Positions 1-11,784 of a stretch of DNA of 60,000 nucleotides are shown in pieces. How positions within the stretch are numbered: position 1 is the first letter of the stretch; every line of letters begins with the position of its first letter. The stretch is from Cristatella mucedo (Eukaryota; Bryozoa; Phylactolaemata; Cristatellidae). A program made the translations under genes and the position numbers. The DNA lies in contig WPIO01000048.1 in NCBI GenBank assembly GCA_009760855.2, positions 771,501 through 831,500 of the forward strand, in the 5' to 3' direction. The notes under the pieces are model-generated. The model did no database searches. It saw only the letters and a list, made by a program, of their open reading frames with translations, and was not told where the DNA came from.

Positions 1-148
1 AGACTCATGTAGCCAGATAACCGAGCAAACCCTCAGCACACTCAGTCCAAGATAGCAAACGAGCACTTACTGCAAGACCAGAGCACGTACTCCAGCCGGA
101 ATAGCCGTGCTGTGGGCTAATTTGAGATAAGAGTACTTTGGGTGCCCT

Positions 149-280
149 GATTTGGTCTAGGGGTAAAGTAAAGGTGCTCGCCTTGACCAACAGAGGTTGT
201 GGGCTCAAGCCCTTCGGTATATGTGAAGCCCCTAGATAGAGATCGAGTTCTATTAGGGCGCTCTACAAAAGAATTGTATT
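149..280 (+). mobile_element. tRNA-derived SINE, family 1 (SINE-1)
   Basis: The left part resembles a tRNA gene: an A-box-like TGGTCTAGGGG, then GTGCTCGCC, then a B-box-like GGGCTCAAGCCC. The right part, AGCCCCTAGATAGAGAT followed by GAGTTCTATTAGGGCGCT, is the stem-loop that also ends the LINE-A copies here. Other copies with the same layout lie at 33116, 35838 and 52470. It is a Pol III type SINE, probably moved by LINE-A proteins (inference). It is not a functional tRNA gene because there is no cloverleaf 3' half. Confidence 0.75.
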
Positions 281-902
281 TTTTCACTTGCTACCACCCT
301 AGCCCGCTGACACAGCCGACCGACGGGCTTACATTACCACATAAAACACTCCCTAATAGCAATACAATCCAAGGGCCAACGGCTGAGCATTGTATGCCTT
401 GTCAGCAGCAAGATTGTGCTAGATCGGCTTGGACATCAGCCAAGGATCATGGGATCTGCCAATTTTGGGATCACAGAATCGCCACGAGCCAGTCCAATCC
501 CGAATACAGCTGCCGCCCCCCTTATCCTGAGCAATATCTTTAGAGTAACTATAGTCACCCAACTATGCAGGGCTTTCTTAGCCATTTCTATAATCCACTG
601 TGGCCATTCTCAATCATCGGATAGAAAAGCTAGGTGCCAAGAGTAATCGCTCAGGAGTAGTTGCAAGAGATTTGCCACTGGGCAGGTCCTCGTGGAATTT
701 GACTTGTTACCACTTACCAGCCAAGCAGTATAATTGAACACAACTTGCCGAAAGCTATGGACCTTCCTTTAAAGTCTAAGTAATTTCTAGGGTTCTTTAT
801 GAACAGCACCAGTAGTTTTTCAGCATTTTTTAAGGAGCTGAAAAACCTCGTTCTCGTGATACACTAGCATCTGTCATTGGTGAAGCAGTGGAGTAAAGCG
901 TA
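281..902. other. unique sequence, nothing recognised
   Basis: Only short overlapping reading frames are present, with no domain, no splice-bounded exon and no repeat that I can identify. Confidence 0.5.
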
Positions 903-985
903 CTCATGTAAAGTGCCTAGAACAAGATTTAGTTCTCTTATGGTCTCATTTAAATGTCTAATTACTATTAATATTAATATCATCA
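903..985 (+). mobile_element. decayed LINE-A 3' tail
   Basis: GTAAAGTGCCTAGAACAAGA, then TTAGTTCTCTTATGG and an ATTACTATTAATATT end match the stem-loop and ATT-rich terminus of the LINE-A copies, with several changes. No coding part remains. Confidence 0.5.
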
Positions 986-2877
986 TAATACCCAAGTATT
1001 ACTCGGTACCACAAAGCCGTTTCCATAGCCTGTGCAAGAATTTGCACAAGTTAGCCGATAGGTAAGCAGGAAAATTAGCACTATTTTACTGCTAATGTGC
1101 ACTCCCATTCGGCGGTCTACTAAGTCAGGAAATCGGAGGTATTCATCGAATGCGGTTTAAACATCTGCAGTCTGGTAGCATTGTTAAAACCATGGTCGAC
1201 AACTGAGAACACTGCTGCTCACGGAGGCGAATTATAACAGTGAGTACTTCACTCATCGTTAGTCACCTAGCTTCGACCATCTGCACGCACAAGGCAAATG
1301 CAGCTTTTCCACTATGCATCGCTGCATAAAACACACCAGGCTACTTACCCAATGATAGGAGTGCTTAGTTAGGCCCACCATGAGCAAATCGTCGTATACC
1401 ATGCAGGGCTACCTAGGTTAGTTCCATTCGTTGCTCAACATCTAATCTTTCACCAAAAGCATCCATCCCACCACCAGCCCCCGGTCAAAAATAAAAGCCA
1501 AACACATACACAGAGAAGATGAAAATTTCAATTAGACAAACAACTCATACTAAACATGGATTGACTTTTCTGATCTGCAATGACCTTGTATTTGGGTCAT
1601 TTGCCAATTCTTTTCACCCTACAACTGCAAGCAGTGTACGACTGACAGCATAAACATGGCATCCGAATACAAATCTGAGCACAACTTTTTGGACAACTGA
1701 GGTGCATAAATCACATCTCACTATTTCCTCTGCCACCAGCACGATGAGTGGCCACTTTGATGAGCATAAAAAGAATGTTTTTTTGGCATCTGCCACAACC
1801 ACTAGCGACAGTAACAAAACTCTCTAGCATTTAAGCTAGGTAGACCACAGAAATGCAGCTGTGCTTAATGTTTCTTGCTTCTCCACCTTTCTGACATTGG
1901 GTGACATCAAGAAATTCTCAAGCCCTATGCCAATCCCCCTTTATCCCATAGCTGCCTTTAAGGTTACTATGAACGAGCATGGTGGGAGGGATTATCTGGA
2001 AGAAAAGATCACACTGGGATCGCTGACTAGCAGAATTTGCATTAGATAACTATATTGTAGAACTGCTTAGCACGGTGGCCTCGGCATGGTTGCTTGTTGC
2101 CACTGCCAAATTGCCACGAACCTGGTTAAATGACACATTGCATACACACCGGTAACACACAGGAGGTCGAACACTGTGTGTAATGCTAACAAAGTCACCT
2201 TAAAGAGTACTTAGGGGCATGTTGGGCAATGCGCTTAATAAATCTGTCTGGTGCTCTCGAGAGCTTTCGAGCCTCAAAAACAAGATTTGGATGAAACCAG
2301 GATAATAAAGCGCAAACTCCACAGTGCAACCGTACTTTCAACAAAGCCAAACGGTTTCTGCACCCACCTCTACGATTAGATCCACACAGCTGCATGTAAC
2401 GGCATAACTATTTTGTAGGTTTGAACCACCAGCCACGTTTACCATTCTTAAGGCCTCAGTTAGCTGCAAAGCACTGCCACAGCCCGACAGGCATTGGTGC
2501 TTATTTCGCAGCAAAACGTTCATGCAAGCCATGGCCAATAGCAACAGATAAGCCTCTCAACGATTCTCCAGATCTACTTCTGGAGAAGTAGATATGTGGC
2601 CATATTCAGAACAACAATTATATCAAAGCATATGATGAGGCTGGCTCAGCAAGCAGAAACTGCTGCCACATCTATTCATGAAATTATCAATGCATAACAG
2701 CCCCGTGACCTAGAATAACGAAATAAAACGTGCACGAACAACCAACTGGTAAGAAAATAGTCCCGGTAGTTTTCTGCAAGAATGCTGAACAGTAGGTAAA
2801 GAACGTGAGAAAGAATAAGCTTGACATGCAGCACGTGCTTACATCAAACCAGTACACATGCGCGTGCATGCGCAAGC
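986..2877. other. unique sequence, nothing recognised
   Basis: No coding domain or recognised repeat was found. A small inverted repeat lies near 2569-2590 (arms ATCTACTTCT / AGAAGTAGAT). The many short frames look random. Confidence 0.5.
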
Positions 2878-2949
2878 GCACACACACACAGAGTTAGACA
2901 GAGAGAAAGACAGAGTTAGACAGAGAGAAAGACATAGAGAAAGACAGAG
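2878..2949 (+). repeat. CA run and short purine-rich tandem repeat
   Basis: A (CA)n run leads directly into two copies of a 22-bp unit starting AGAGTTAGACAGAGAG, followed by partial copies (GACATAGAGAAAGACAGAG). It is a low-complexity tract with no coding value. Confidence 0.85.
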
Positions 2950-3301
2950 CGTTGTGCAACAGTTCAGCAACCACTGGAAGAACTGGCATTGAGCCATTAC
3001 AACACAGGTGTCCTCTCACCCCTGTCCTCCGAGCTCTCTTGCTGCTACGATCATGCAAGCCAGCCCCAACAGCACCGGTCTCTCCATCGGACGGTGAAGG
3101 CAAGGAGTGCTCCCGAGGGCGCTTGAACATGGTCAGGGTGTCGTCAAGTCACCTTGGGCCAAGACGGCAGGCTGAAAAAGGCAGCAGCACAGGTCATCTC
3201 GAGAGGTAAACGGCCACAAAGACGACATGATCAGCACAGCTGCATCGAGACCCGTGGGTCTTCCTAGATAGGAATACTGTGCGAGTTAGTAAGAGGAACC
3301 A

Positions 3302-3385
3302 GTAAGAGCCCAGACTCAAGATGCTTGCCTTTCACGACCAATGTCTCAGGCTCGAACCTTGCGACATACGAAAATCATATGGACC
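3302..3385 (+). mobile_element. partial SINE head (tRNA-like)
   Basis: GATGCTTGCCTTTCACGACC followed by GTCTCAGGCTCGAACC matches the tRNA-like head of SINE-2 (GGTGCTCGCTCTTCACGACC ... GGTTCGAA). The SINE-2 tail is absent, so this is a fragment or a diverged copy. Confidence 0.4.
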
Positions 3386-3566
3386 GAGACTATCAAGTTA
3401 TCCAACTAGATTCATCCTGACTAAATTAGCTCACTCTACTTCCTTTCACTGACTCATTTGCTCATTTACTTTATCTTGCTACTTAACTTATCTGCATATC
3501 AACTACCCTTTTCTAATTGTTTGCCCTATGGGCACTAGACTGAGGAACTAACTGCCATGGCTCTAG

Positions 3567-4497
3567 CGTAATGTATTGTATCTCCGTCTGCAACTACACA
3601 AAGTCATAAAGACTATGTGGGTGTTATGCAGGAGAGTTTTGTATAGCCCATTCACAGCCTAAGCGGCTTTCGGTACGCATTCGGTAGCTAACAGACTTCG
3701 TCTCACGCAATAAAGAGAAAGTGGGAAGCATAGCAGAGTCGGGAGAGCAGTTGAGGTAGTGAGTTGCATGGAAGTAGCAGCTCAGGACCGCTGAAAAGGA
3801 TGAGCCATAGTCGGCAGCAGGAGAGTAGTTGCCGTTGCATAAGAATTGTGGAAGCAAGTTCCACAGTCTAGGACCTGCAGAGCTAAAGCTTATGTCGCCA
3901 ACGGTCTTTAAGCAGAGGAATGTTACAGCTAATTTATTGTCCACACAGGACCTGAGGGCACGAACAGGCTGAAACTGATGCAGCAGTTCAGCTAGGTACG
4001 AAGGAGCCAAGCCGTGGCGGGCCTTGTGGGTCAGCGTAAGAACCTTGCTCTGAATCCGTTGGTCAACCGGCAACCATCTTAGCTCTTTTACCAAAGGAGA
4101 CACGTGGTTAAAGCTCTGGGACTTGAAAACTAGCCTTGCAGCCATATTCATAACCAGCTGCAGTGGCCTAGTTGCTTTCTTTGGTAGCCCAGCCAAAAGG
4201 GAATTACAATAATCAAGCCGAGACAGAACCAAGGAGCTAGTTAAATTTTTTACAAGCCACTGTGGAAGAAAGCTCTTAATCTTGGATAGGGATCGGACGT
4301 GATGGCTAGCTGTACAAGCAGTTTTCAGAATGAAGCTTTTGAAATTTAGGCAGCTGCCGAAAATGAGACCTAAATTTCGAGCACGGGGTGAGGGCCACAC
4401 AACAGCATCACCTATTAGAAAAGCAAAGCCTTTTAATCCGGCCACAAGCTTAGGGTGTCCTATGAGCAGCAGTTCGGTTTTATCATATTTAAGCTTC
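3567..4497 (-). mobile_element. LINE-B copy 1: C-terminal part of non-LTR reverse transcriptase
   Basis: One open frame from about 4497 to 3624 encodes the post-palm and C-terminal part of an L2/CR1-like reverse transcriptase. It reads, in order, [62 protein letters not shown], and GPRLWNLLP. These are the usual landmarks of the thumb/C-terminal region in this clade. An in-frame TAG lies just upstream of 4497, and the endonuclease and catalytic palm are missing, so the copy is 5'-truncated and dead. The 3' UTR extends to about 3567 and is shared with the copy at 14872-15863. It is a relic, not a host gene. Confidence 0.85.
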
Positions 4498-4831
4498 CAG
4501 CACTATACCGGTGGCAATGCAACTTTCAATCCACGATCCCATTCTTGGCAATCTCTTGTTTACTAGCTTGCTCGACCTAATCTGATCGAGATAGGCCACC
4601 TGCTTTCACGTGGAAACTCCCTCTTGAATAAAAGCATATATCAGGTGCATTAGACACCAGTTTCCTTTGCAACTATTCACTACCTGAGGGTCACTAAAAA
4701 TGTGGGCTATCTTTCTCACTATCACTAAGAACACAGAAACGCCAAAACTGACAGCTTGCTGAAGTTGACCGCTTAGGGGGTTCAGAACTGGTCACTGACA
4801 AACTCTGCTATGGCTGCTTTGCAAAGCTAAA

Positions 4832-5260
4832 TACTACTACTAATAATAATAATTACATCTGCATAGCACCTACAAGCCATATCTCTTTCTAAGCATTAAG
4901 CTAAAAATTAAGCATATCAACTAGTTGGTGACAAAAGCTTCCATAACTTGAGTACTATGCATGCACATAGGTAATAAGTGTATGGATACAGGTACGTAGC
5001 ATGTATGTATCACCGTGCGTAAATCCACAAAGGCCAAGTGGTATCATGCTAGAGAATTTTCTGTGGCTCAATCAAAGTCCAAGCAGCTTTCGAATGCTCA
5101 CATACTAGCTGAGAGATTTCATCTTATCGACGCCAGGAGAAGATATCTTAATCAGGGGGCAGTTGAGAAAGTCAGTGGCATGAAAGCAATGATAATAAAA
5201 ATAATAGGTCATTTGCATAGCACCTTTAGAGCACCAAATCTCAAATCAAGGAGCTTTAAA
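4832..5260 (-). mobile_element. decayed LINE/SINE tails (uncertain)
   Basis: Two places read, on the plus strand, TAATAATAAT then TTGCATAGCACC or CTGCATAGCACC (around 4845-4900 and 5205-5245). This is the reverse complement of a worn LINE-A type terminus. The body between them shows no coding match. Confidence 0.3.
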
Positions 5261-5966
5261 ACTCCCTGCAACAGAAACAGTAAACAGTGGTTGAAGACTG
5301 CATTAGGCACTACCATTTACATCCTGCTACGCTGCTCGTGGTCGGTGCTTCTACTCCAAGCAGAATAGTCGGGCTTTGAGCAAAACTTACATTTGCAGAC
5401 CCTACTGCAGGTGAACAGCTGACTAGATCGCGAGTGGCCAGCCTAGCCAGCCGGCAGCACGGTTGAACCTCTTCGGCTAGGGGTTGGGCAGATCTGGCCT
5501 GCCTGCTGCCACGTCAAAGAAGAGCAGCAGCTGTCGATCTGGTGTGAGAAGCGAGGGAGGTCTGGCTGACCAACGAAACGTGGCTGGTCGCAACTCTGAG
5601 GCAAACTAGCCAAGGCCTCGCGATGGATCGTCCCCTTCTGCCGACGATATCTCATACTCTCTAGAAGAACAGCAGAGATTTTCTCTGCTTGCTACCCTGC
5701 ATAGTATCCTCCGATCTCGGCCTTCGGCTCTGCTTGGCTACCTCAGAGTAGTGGCGCTCGGCAGCTATTCGGGGCTAAGTTTGGTGCTCTGTGATTCCTA
5801 CTTCCTCGAAGGCAGCTTAAAAGGATGTCGGCAACCAAACAGCACTTTGCTAGAGGTCACCGGGCAGTGGAGATAAGCCAGGTTCGAACAAGGGTGTAAC
5901 ATGCTGAGTTGCAGCGACTCAAGTTCCCGGCTGACCAGCGTTATCTGTGCTTTGCAAGCGTATAGC

Positions 5967-6150
5967 GATGGCAGCTCCCTCAAGCCTCCGATGGCAGCTC
6001 CCTCAAGCCTCCGATGGCAGCTCCCTCAAGCCTCCGATGGCAGCTCCCTCAAGCCTCCGATGGCAGCTCCCTCAAGCCTCCGATGGCAGCTCCCTCAAGC
6101 CTCCGATGGCAGCTCCCTCAAGCCTCCGATGGCAGCTCCCTCAAGCCTCC
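5967..6150 (+). repeat. perfect tandem repeat, 8 x 23 bp
   Basis: Eight identical copies of a 23-bp unit beginning GATGGCAGCTCCCTC run head to tail with no mismatch (184 bp = 8 x 23). Because 23 is not a multiple of 3, every frame cycles through the same 23-residue peptide, and all three forward frames stay open across the array. The frames that cross it (for example 5901-6200) look long only for that reason. Complete identity suggests a recent expansion, or collapse in assembly. Confidence 0.97.
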
Positions 6151-6199
6151 GTGCTTTCGCCTACCAGAGCTTAAATGCCAACCTGCTGCACACGCGGTG

Positions 6200-9100
6200 A
6201 GGTCAGCCAGTACCGACTGCAGCCTGCAATAACAGGCATGCCATGTCACCCCCGAGCAACTTCGCTATCTCACAACCACGTGGGCAGCGAATGGCTACGA
6301 CCGACCGCTCGGTTTGACGGCCGCTGGGGCGCAAGACTCGAGGTACGAACAGAACATGCCGCCTGCGACGGCGCGCCACGATCCTTGGAGCTTATCTGGC
6401 ACGTACTAAAACGTAAACCCGTGAACATCTAACGCCGACGACGGCAGCCGGAGCTTGTCCCGGTGCTTGCACGTGCGTGAGCCCGACGCGCTCGCTAAGA
6501 GAACGCTCGTTGGTAACGCTACCGAGCGGCCGCTTTTGCAAGACGATTAGGCTGAGCCGTCGCGAGAGCTGGCGGTATAGAAGCAAAGCATGAGTCGCCA
6601 CGTTCAGGGGAGAAACTTCAGATACGATATCGCGGGGCTCTGGCCACTATTTTGAAGACGAAAGCCTCGCTACAGTCGTCAGGACTGCCCGACCAGCAAA
6701 ACGTTCGGGCGCCAAAATGAGCGGGGACGCTCGAACGGCCTAACAAGTTTCCTACAGCTGCAGCTTCTCCCGACGAAGTAAAAGGCGCGTGATATAACAG
6801 GGTCGCTTACGTGCCAAGACGACGAACGGTGCTATTGAGCGTCCACCATGCACGCTCCGCCGATGGAACGAGTGCCGGACGCCGGCCAAAACGACTTGCC
6901 GCGCCGCGGTTAGTAATTTGGTCACGTGGGTGGGAGAGCCGCCAATGTTCTTCCTGCGAAGCTTCTGCTGCGGCAGCCTACATAAATGGGCTCGCGCACG
7001 CTATTTAAGAAGTTCTTTAACTAAAATTAATCATGATAGGAGCACGCACTCACTAATGAGTGCGGCTTGCAAGTTTCGCTGTGGAAATTTTGAAAACTCG
7101 AACTACACGCAGAGGGTTGCGGCCGGTACGCGGCCACGAGCCACCGTTAAGTGAGGGCGGAGTGTGGTGGGGGCGGGAGCCGCACGCACAAGGAACGCAC
7201 CTCTGGTCCTCTTGCTTGTGCGACCGCTGAGTATTCTTGGGCTCCAGTGCTGCCGTGCCGCAGCCGCTTCTATGAACATTGATTAGGAGCTGCTCAATCG
7301 ACCTCCGCTCGCGCTCACCTCGGGAGATATTTATTCGTCGCCGGGACGTAGCTCGTGACCGCACGTCACTTCCGGCAAACTACGTATAGACCGACTCTAG
7401 CGAAGCGCGGGTCGACTTGAACGCAGGCTTCAGTCTGGCGGTAGCTTGACTGAGGTGACAGTGCCGGGCGTGCTGACCTGCAGAATACGGACGAAGTCTC
7501 AATTCGTAGTATCAGGAAATGTTTTCATATTGCGCACTGCCTCGTCGCACCGCCAAACATCCGCGTAGAGAACCGGTCAGCGAGCGACTCCGCACGACCT
7601 TAGCTGCACCCGAACAGTCAAATATTCGGCGAATCCTCGCGAGAAGCACGAGATAACTGTTACAGTATGCCTGCGACTCCTATAGAGCTCAAACAATTCA
7701 GAGACTTGGCTGGATAAACCCTCATAGCGAATATGACTTGCCGCTATTTCATTGCGACGTCTCGTCGTGGAGGACTGGACTCATTTGGCGTTATTCGTCA
7801 AGCGGCGAAAACGAGCGCCGAGCCCTTGCATAGAGGTAATAGGCTCCTACTCTGACTCAGCTTGCCGGAACTCGGCTGAGCTGCTCTATGATTGGAGGCG
7901 AGGCTGTCCCGTCTGCCCAAGAAGTAGGCCGGAACTCCAGCAGTTGCGTAGCGTATCGACACGAGGGTAGGCTATTTAGAACAGTGACTGCATAGCGGTT
8001 TGGTAGATTTAGTTTTTAGATTGTTAGGTTAAAAAGCGGTTTGGCATGTCGGTGATTAAATTTAGGTGTATAGTTTCTGGTTTAGATTTACAGCTTTGCA
8101 GATAAGCGATGAAGACACGCGTTTATGATGGTCCAGGGCCTATGGCTAAGCAGTGCTTTGATAAGTTTAGGGTTTAAGTCTGTAAAAATAAGCCGCTAGT
8201 CAGGCTTATCTCTACAAATCAAAGCGAGAAAGTCCGTCAAGCCGCCGGATGGAAGATTTGTGTCACGTGACAAGTCGGCAAACTTGCTTCAGGCGGCAAG
8301 ATGGCGCAGCGCTATCTCTGGTGACGGAATTGCGACTGGGCGAAGCGAGTCCAGTGGCAGCGAGCTGCTACTAGTTTAGAGTAACGGTAGGTCAATTTAT
8401 TACTTCGCAGGTAAGCGTCGGCTGCATGGACGTGGACTTTTTTCCCTTTTTTTAAGTTAGGCAGGGTGAGGGCACGGATAGCCCAAACTATTTAGGGAGG
8501 CGAAGCCCATGCAGCGAGATTTTAATTGATTTTGAAAGCAGGGAGCTTCGGGAGGACTGGTGTCAGCGGAAGGCAGATGAAGAACCGGAAGGCAGAGCGA
8601 AGCGGCGCCGTAGCTCCCGAGCAGCCGAGCGCTACCAAGGGCATTCGGGGGTTTTCTATACAGTGTCTGTAAAGTGCCGAGATAGAGATTCAGTTCTCCG
8701 AGGGCGCCCTACAAATGAGTTGTTATCATTATTATTTTTAGCCCTATTAAAGGAGCGACAGCGGAGCCAGGCACGACGGGTCGGCGAGGCCAGGTAACGA
8801 CGCGCCGAGCTCCAGTTTTCGCCACGCAAGGAGCGGAGCAGGCATCCATCTTCTCGCCTAACTATCGGCGAGGCCCCGAGTTCCGGCGTCGTCGCGTGTG
8901 TGGCAAACGGCTCGACAGGCGGACGCTGCACGTCGGAGCAGACGACGCGGTCGTATACGCGCGCGCCGCCGCTTGTTCCCGCTCAGAGGAGTAGGGGACG
9001 CCGAACGACGGACGCTGCCGGGGGGGGGGGGAACTCGAGCGGCTTCTGCTGAGCCACAGGAAGCCCAGAGAAGAGCAGCTAGCTATTTCCTCTTTAGTAG

Positions 9101-9220
9101 ATCTTGGTGTATAGGGCGAGGTCTGTGCGTATGCCTCTTGGCGAGTGTTTGCGAACAGCATAGGGACAGCACTGAAATAGACGCAGCGCGACAGCGTGCG
9201 CCGCCCGCAAATAGAGTTCA
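6200..9220. promoter_or_regulatory. GC/CpG-rich island, possible promoter region
   Basis: This stretch is visibly richer in G+C and in CpG than the AT-rich DNA on either side. It contains GC-box-like runs (GGGGGCGGGAG near 7169) and AAGATGGCGCAG at 8298, which looks like a YY1-type initiator site. A good splice-donor match, GCAG then GTAAGCG, follows near 8409. The ATG at 8300 opens only a seven-codon frame. I found no recognisable coding exon on either strand. A promoter with a non-coding first exon is possible but unproven. A G12 run lies at 9020-9031. Confidence 0.3.
8650..8742 (+). mobile_element. LINE-A type 3' tail
   Basis: TCTGTAAAGTGCCGAGATAG, then TTCAGTTCTCCGAGGGCGCC and ATCATTATTATT form the LINE-A terminal stem-loop plus ATT tail. 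TCTATACAGTGTCTGTAAAG resembles the upstream part of the tail at 48035, suggesting the same subfamily (A3). Confidence 0.65.
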
Positions 9221-9610
9221 CTAGAATCCCCTAGTTATGCTTCCTGGTAGGTACCTCGGTTCGATTCACGCCGCAAAAATCGCCACCCCAAGGTCAAGGC
9301 AAGTATGACAGCGGCAGAATTGCCAGAGGCAGGCAAGGCGATCTGCTTTCGTTTCGCCCACCGAATCATAGCCTGGCAGTTTGCTGAGCCGCTTGCCAAG
9401 CGGTGGGGTGCACCTCCTCCGCCGAGCGTTCAGCGTTACAATTATTTCCTGTTAGCTACGTGCCTTACGTTCATCCTGCTGCGAATGGCACGCCTGTAGC
9501 GAGCGCATCACTTGTTCAAGGGCATATCTGAGATTGCGGCGCGGACAGGCATAACCCCCTGCAGCGAGGATGCGGCAGAAAAATCAAACATTTTACGCTG
9601 AAATCTCGCC

Positions 9611-9762
9611 CCTGGGTTATAGCCCAGGGGTAAGGTGCTCGCTCTTCACGACTCAGGCCGTGGGTTCGAGTTCTGCAACGGTCGACTCTCCATTGATCCC
9701 GAAAAGCGGTGGTGATGGGCGTGAAGGGTATTCTGCTACTATACAATTGTGGCTGTTAAGTA
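9611..9762 (+). mobile_element. tRNA-derived SINE, family 2 (SINE-2)
   Basis: The head reads TAGCCCAGGGGTAAGGTGCT ... CTCTTCACGACT ... GTGGGTTCGAGTTCTGC, with a good B-box. The body matches the other SINE-2 copies (TCCATTG, GGTGGTGATGGGC, CTACTATACAATTGTGGCTG). Unlike SINE-1 it lacks the LINE-A stem-loop tail. With its left flank the head forms an 8-bp inverted repeat (9609-9616 / 9623-9630). Confidence 0.75.
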
Positions 9763-9885
9763 AGCTTACTCTTGCTGGAAACGCTCATTATTTATTCCTC
9801 TCATAACTAGATACATCAATTATTGTTATTGTGCTAGCCGTTCACTTTAGCTGTCACTTTAAATCTACGCGTTTTTGCAGAGCTC

Positions 9886-9929
9886 AGCGCCGCATTCCCC
9901 TGGGCTGAGACGCAGGGGAATGCGGCGCT
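9886..9929. repeat. perfect inverted repeat, 17-bp arms
   Basis: AGCGCCGCATTCCCCTG at 9886-9902 and its exact reverse complement at 9913-9929 are separated by 10 bp. The right arm lies inside the head of the adjacent SINE-2. The structure could form a hairpin or cruciform. Confidence 0.95.
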
Positions 9930-10053
9930 TGTCCTTCATGACACGGGTCGTGAGTTCGAGTCGTGAAGCGGGCCATCCTTTATTGCCAACTTTCGGCGGC
10001 GGTAGTCATTAAGGCTCATCTGTTACCATATAAATGATGCTGTAATCGGCTAG
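9900..10053 (+). mobile_element. SINE-2 copy
   Basis: CTTCATGACACGGGTCGTGA followed by GTTCGAGTC gives the tRNA-like head. The body (CCATCCTTTATTGCCAACTT, GGCGGTAGTCATTAAGGCTC) and the end (ATATAAATGATGCTGTAATC) match SINE-2. The A-box region has been rearranged into the inverted repeat at 9886-9929. Confidence 0.75.
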
Positions 10054-10107
10054 CCTTTACTTTTACTTTACGAGCCAGAGGCCCCTGCCGAGAAAATCTT
10101 TTCAAAA

Positions 10108-10267
10108 TGTTCCCCCTTCAACCTAACCATGTTATGCTTGTTGTCATTTGGCATGCTACCACTAGCCACTCGATCGCGCTTCCTTTGCAGCAAATTTAAA
10201 GCTCTTAGAAAGAGATTGAGTTCTCTGAGGGCGCTATATCAAATGTATAGTTATTATTATTATTAGT
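10108..10267 (+). mobile_element. LINE-A2 3' tail
   Basis: The segment has the A2-type 3' UTR (AACCATGTTATGCTTGTTGT, GGCATGCTACCACTAGCCAC, CGATCGCGCTTCCTTTGCAG). The terminal stem-loop (AAAGAGATTGAGTTCTCTGA) and an ATTATTATTATTA end follow. It is 5'-truncated and contains no coding sequence. Confidence 0.85.
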
Positions 10268-10424
10268 CAAATGTTAGCGATAAGCTTTCCCAGACTGCCG
10301 CTTTAATAAACGATAAGAATTCCTTAATTGAGCACCCCTGGCAGATAAAATATTGCTCCACAGCTGGTGCAAGGACTCTTAATTAAATAGATTTTACGAA
10401 GCAGCGTAAAAACTTGAATAGTAG

Positions 10425-11380
10425 TTATTATAATAATAATCCAGATTATCTTCTCTTTCTAGGCACTTTCCAGGTGCTGCAAAGGATGCATGATAAAATT
10501 ATTAACGGTAGCATGCACTATGTCAACGAGCAAAACATGGTTAGGGTGACCTGCACAGTATCAGCATGTAAATGTGGTTACTAACAGCATGCACATTGTC
10601 AGCAGGCATACGCACATACAGGACAAATCTCGAGGATCTAATAAATGCCTTTCAAAATCTGGTACATTTTTAGCTTTTTTTAATTTCCTCAAGTTGGACG
10701 ATGCTGACGTCAGTCGGGAGTTCCGCTCCCGGCTTCGGAAGCGTATGAACTAAAACTGCAATCTCCAAAACTTTTGTGATCGCACGAGGTACACGAGCTA
10801 CACGATTTGATTCAGGAAAGCGAGTGGTACTATACCTAGCCTGGTGGGGGGAGTAGTTCTGATGGGTAGGCTCGAGCCAGAGAAAGAATGGACCTAAAAG
10901 TGAGCGACAGAACGTTGAAGTCGATGCGCTGCTAAATGGGAGCCAGTGCAGGTCGGAAAGAAGCAGTTTGATGTGGCAACTGTGACGCTCATGATTGATT
11001 AGCCTGCATTGCTGCAGAGCTCTGCACCATCTGTAAACGCCTGATTGCACATACCGGTAGACCGGAAAGCAATGAGTCACAGAAGTCGAGACTGGATGTT
11101 ATAAATACATGGACCAATTTAGACATGGTGTCCCTGTATAAGCAAGCCCGAGCTGAAATAAGGCAGACCTGAAGGTGGAGCGGATACGGTCGACTAGTGA
11201 TAGATCATTTTGGAACACGGCACCTAGATTTCGTGCAGATGCAACAGGAGACGTGCTGGCAGAGCTGATTATGAGCGTACAACTTTCAAACTTCGGAGTC
11301 ACACCTGGGCTCATAACTAGTAAGTTGGTTTTATCCTCATGTAATTTGAGAAAGCTTGCTGCCATTCATATGCGGATGTC
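10425..11380 (-). mobile_element. LINE-A copy, 5'-truncated, frameshifted
   Basis: The minus strand encodes pieces of the C-terminal reverse-transcriptase region in shifted frames. FLKLHEDKTNLLV, SARNLGAVFQNDLSL and FRSALFQLGLA lie within 11365-11099. LLLSDLHWLPF, a GPFFLWLEP shift product and HQARYSTTRFPESN lie within 11080-10670. The A2-like 3' UTR runs on to an ATT-rich end at about 10425. The endonuclease and palm are absent, and several frameshifts make it a relic. Confidence 0.85.
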
Positions 11381-11591
11381 AGCAACGTGCGTAGCAAAGG
11401 AACTGAGAGAGTTCGTCATGCTGGAGGGCTGGAAGGGAGGGATCAAAGCAGAGGTTGAACCCCATAAGATATATGCATTTCGAGCTCCGTGGCTCTGAAA
11501 GGGCTCTATTTAGTCTGGCAACAGTATGACGTCCCTAAGCTCGTCCGTGATAGGGAACTTGAGTCAACCCTTAGAGCTCTTGAGGTAGGCT

Positions 11592-11762
11592 GCTGTGGCC
11601 AACTAGGTAAGGCGGTGGCTCTTCACGACCGAGGTCCCGAGGTATTGAGTTAGAATCCTGAGGTGGGCGATCCTTTATTGTCACTGCAAGCAGTGGTGAT
11701 AGCCTTTAGGCTCTTCCGCCGCTACAGAAAAGAGGCTGTTAAATCAGCTACTATTTCTTTAA
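11592..11762 (+). mobile_element. SINE-2 copy
   Basis: CTGTGGCCAACTAGGTAAGG, GGCTCTTCACGACCGAGGTC, then CGATCCTTTATTGTCACTGC, AGTGGTGATAGCCTTTAGGC and AGAGGCTGTTAAATCAGCT follow the SINE-2 pattern from head to tail. The B-box is damaged (TTGAGTTAGAATCC). Confidence 0.75.
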
Positions 11763-11784
11763 AGATAGGGCAGTACTGCTCATT

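Noticed and set aside
3624-4445. 273-codon frame as a host gene
   Set aside because: The content is the C-terminal region of a non-LTR reverse transcriptase, with an upstream stop and a second copy in the window.
5967-6150. CRISPR-like direct repeats
   Set aside because: The units are contiguous with no spacers, and the genome is eukaryotic.
5901-6200. 99-codon frame and overlapping frames
   Set aside because: They are open only because of the perfect 23-bp tandem repeat.
9240-9290. Isolated B-box-like GGTTCGATTC
   Set aside because: No matching A-box or SINE body was found; too short to call.
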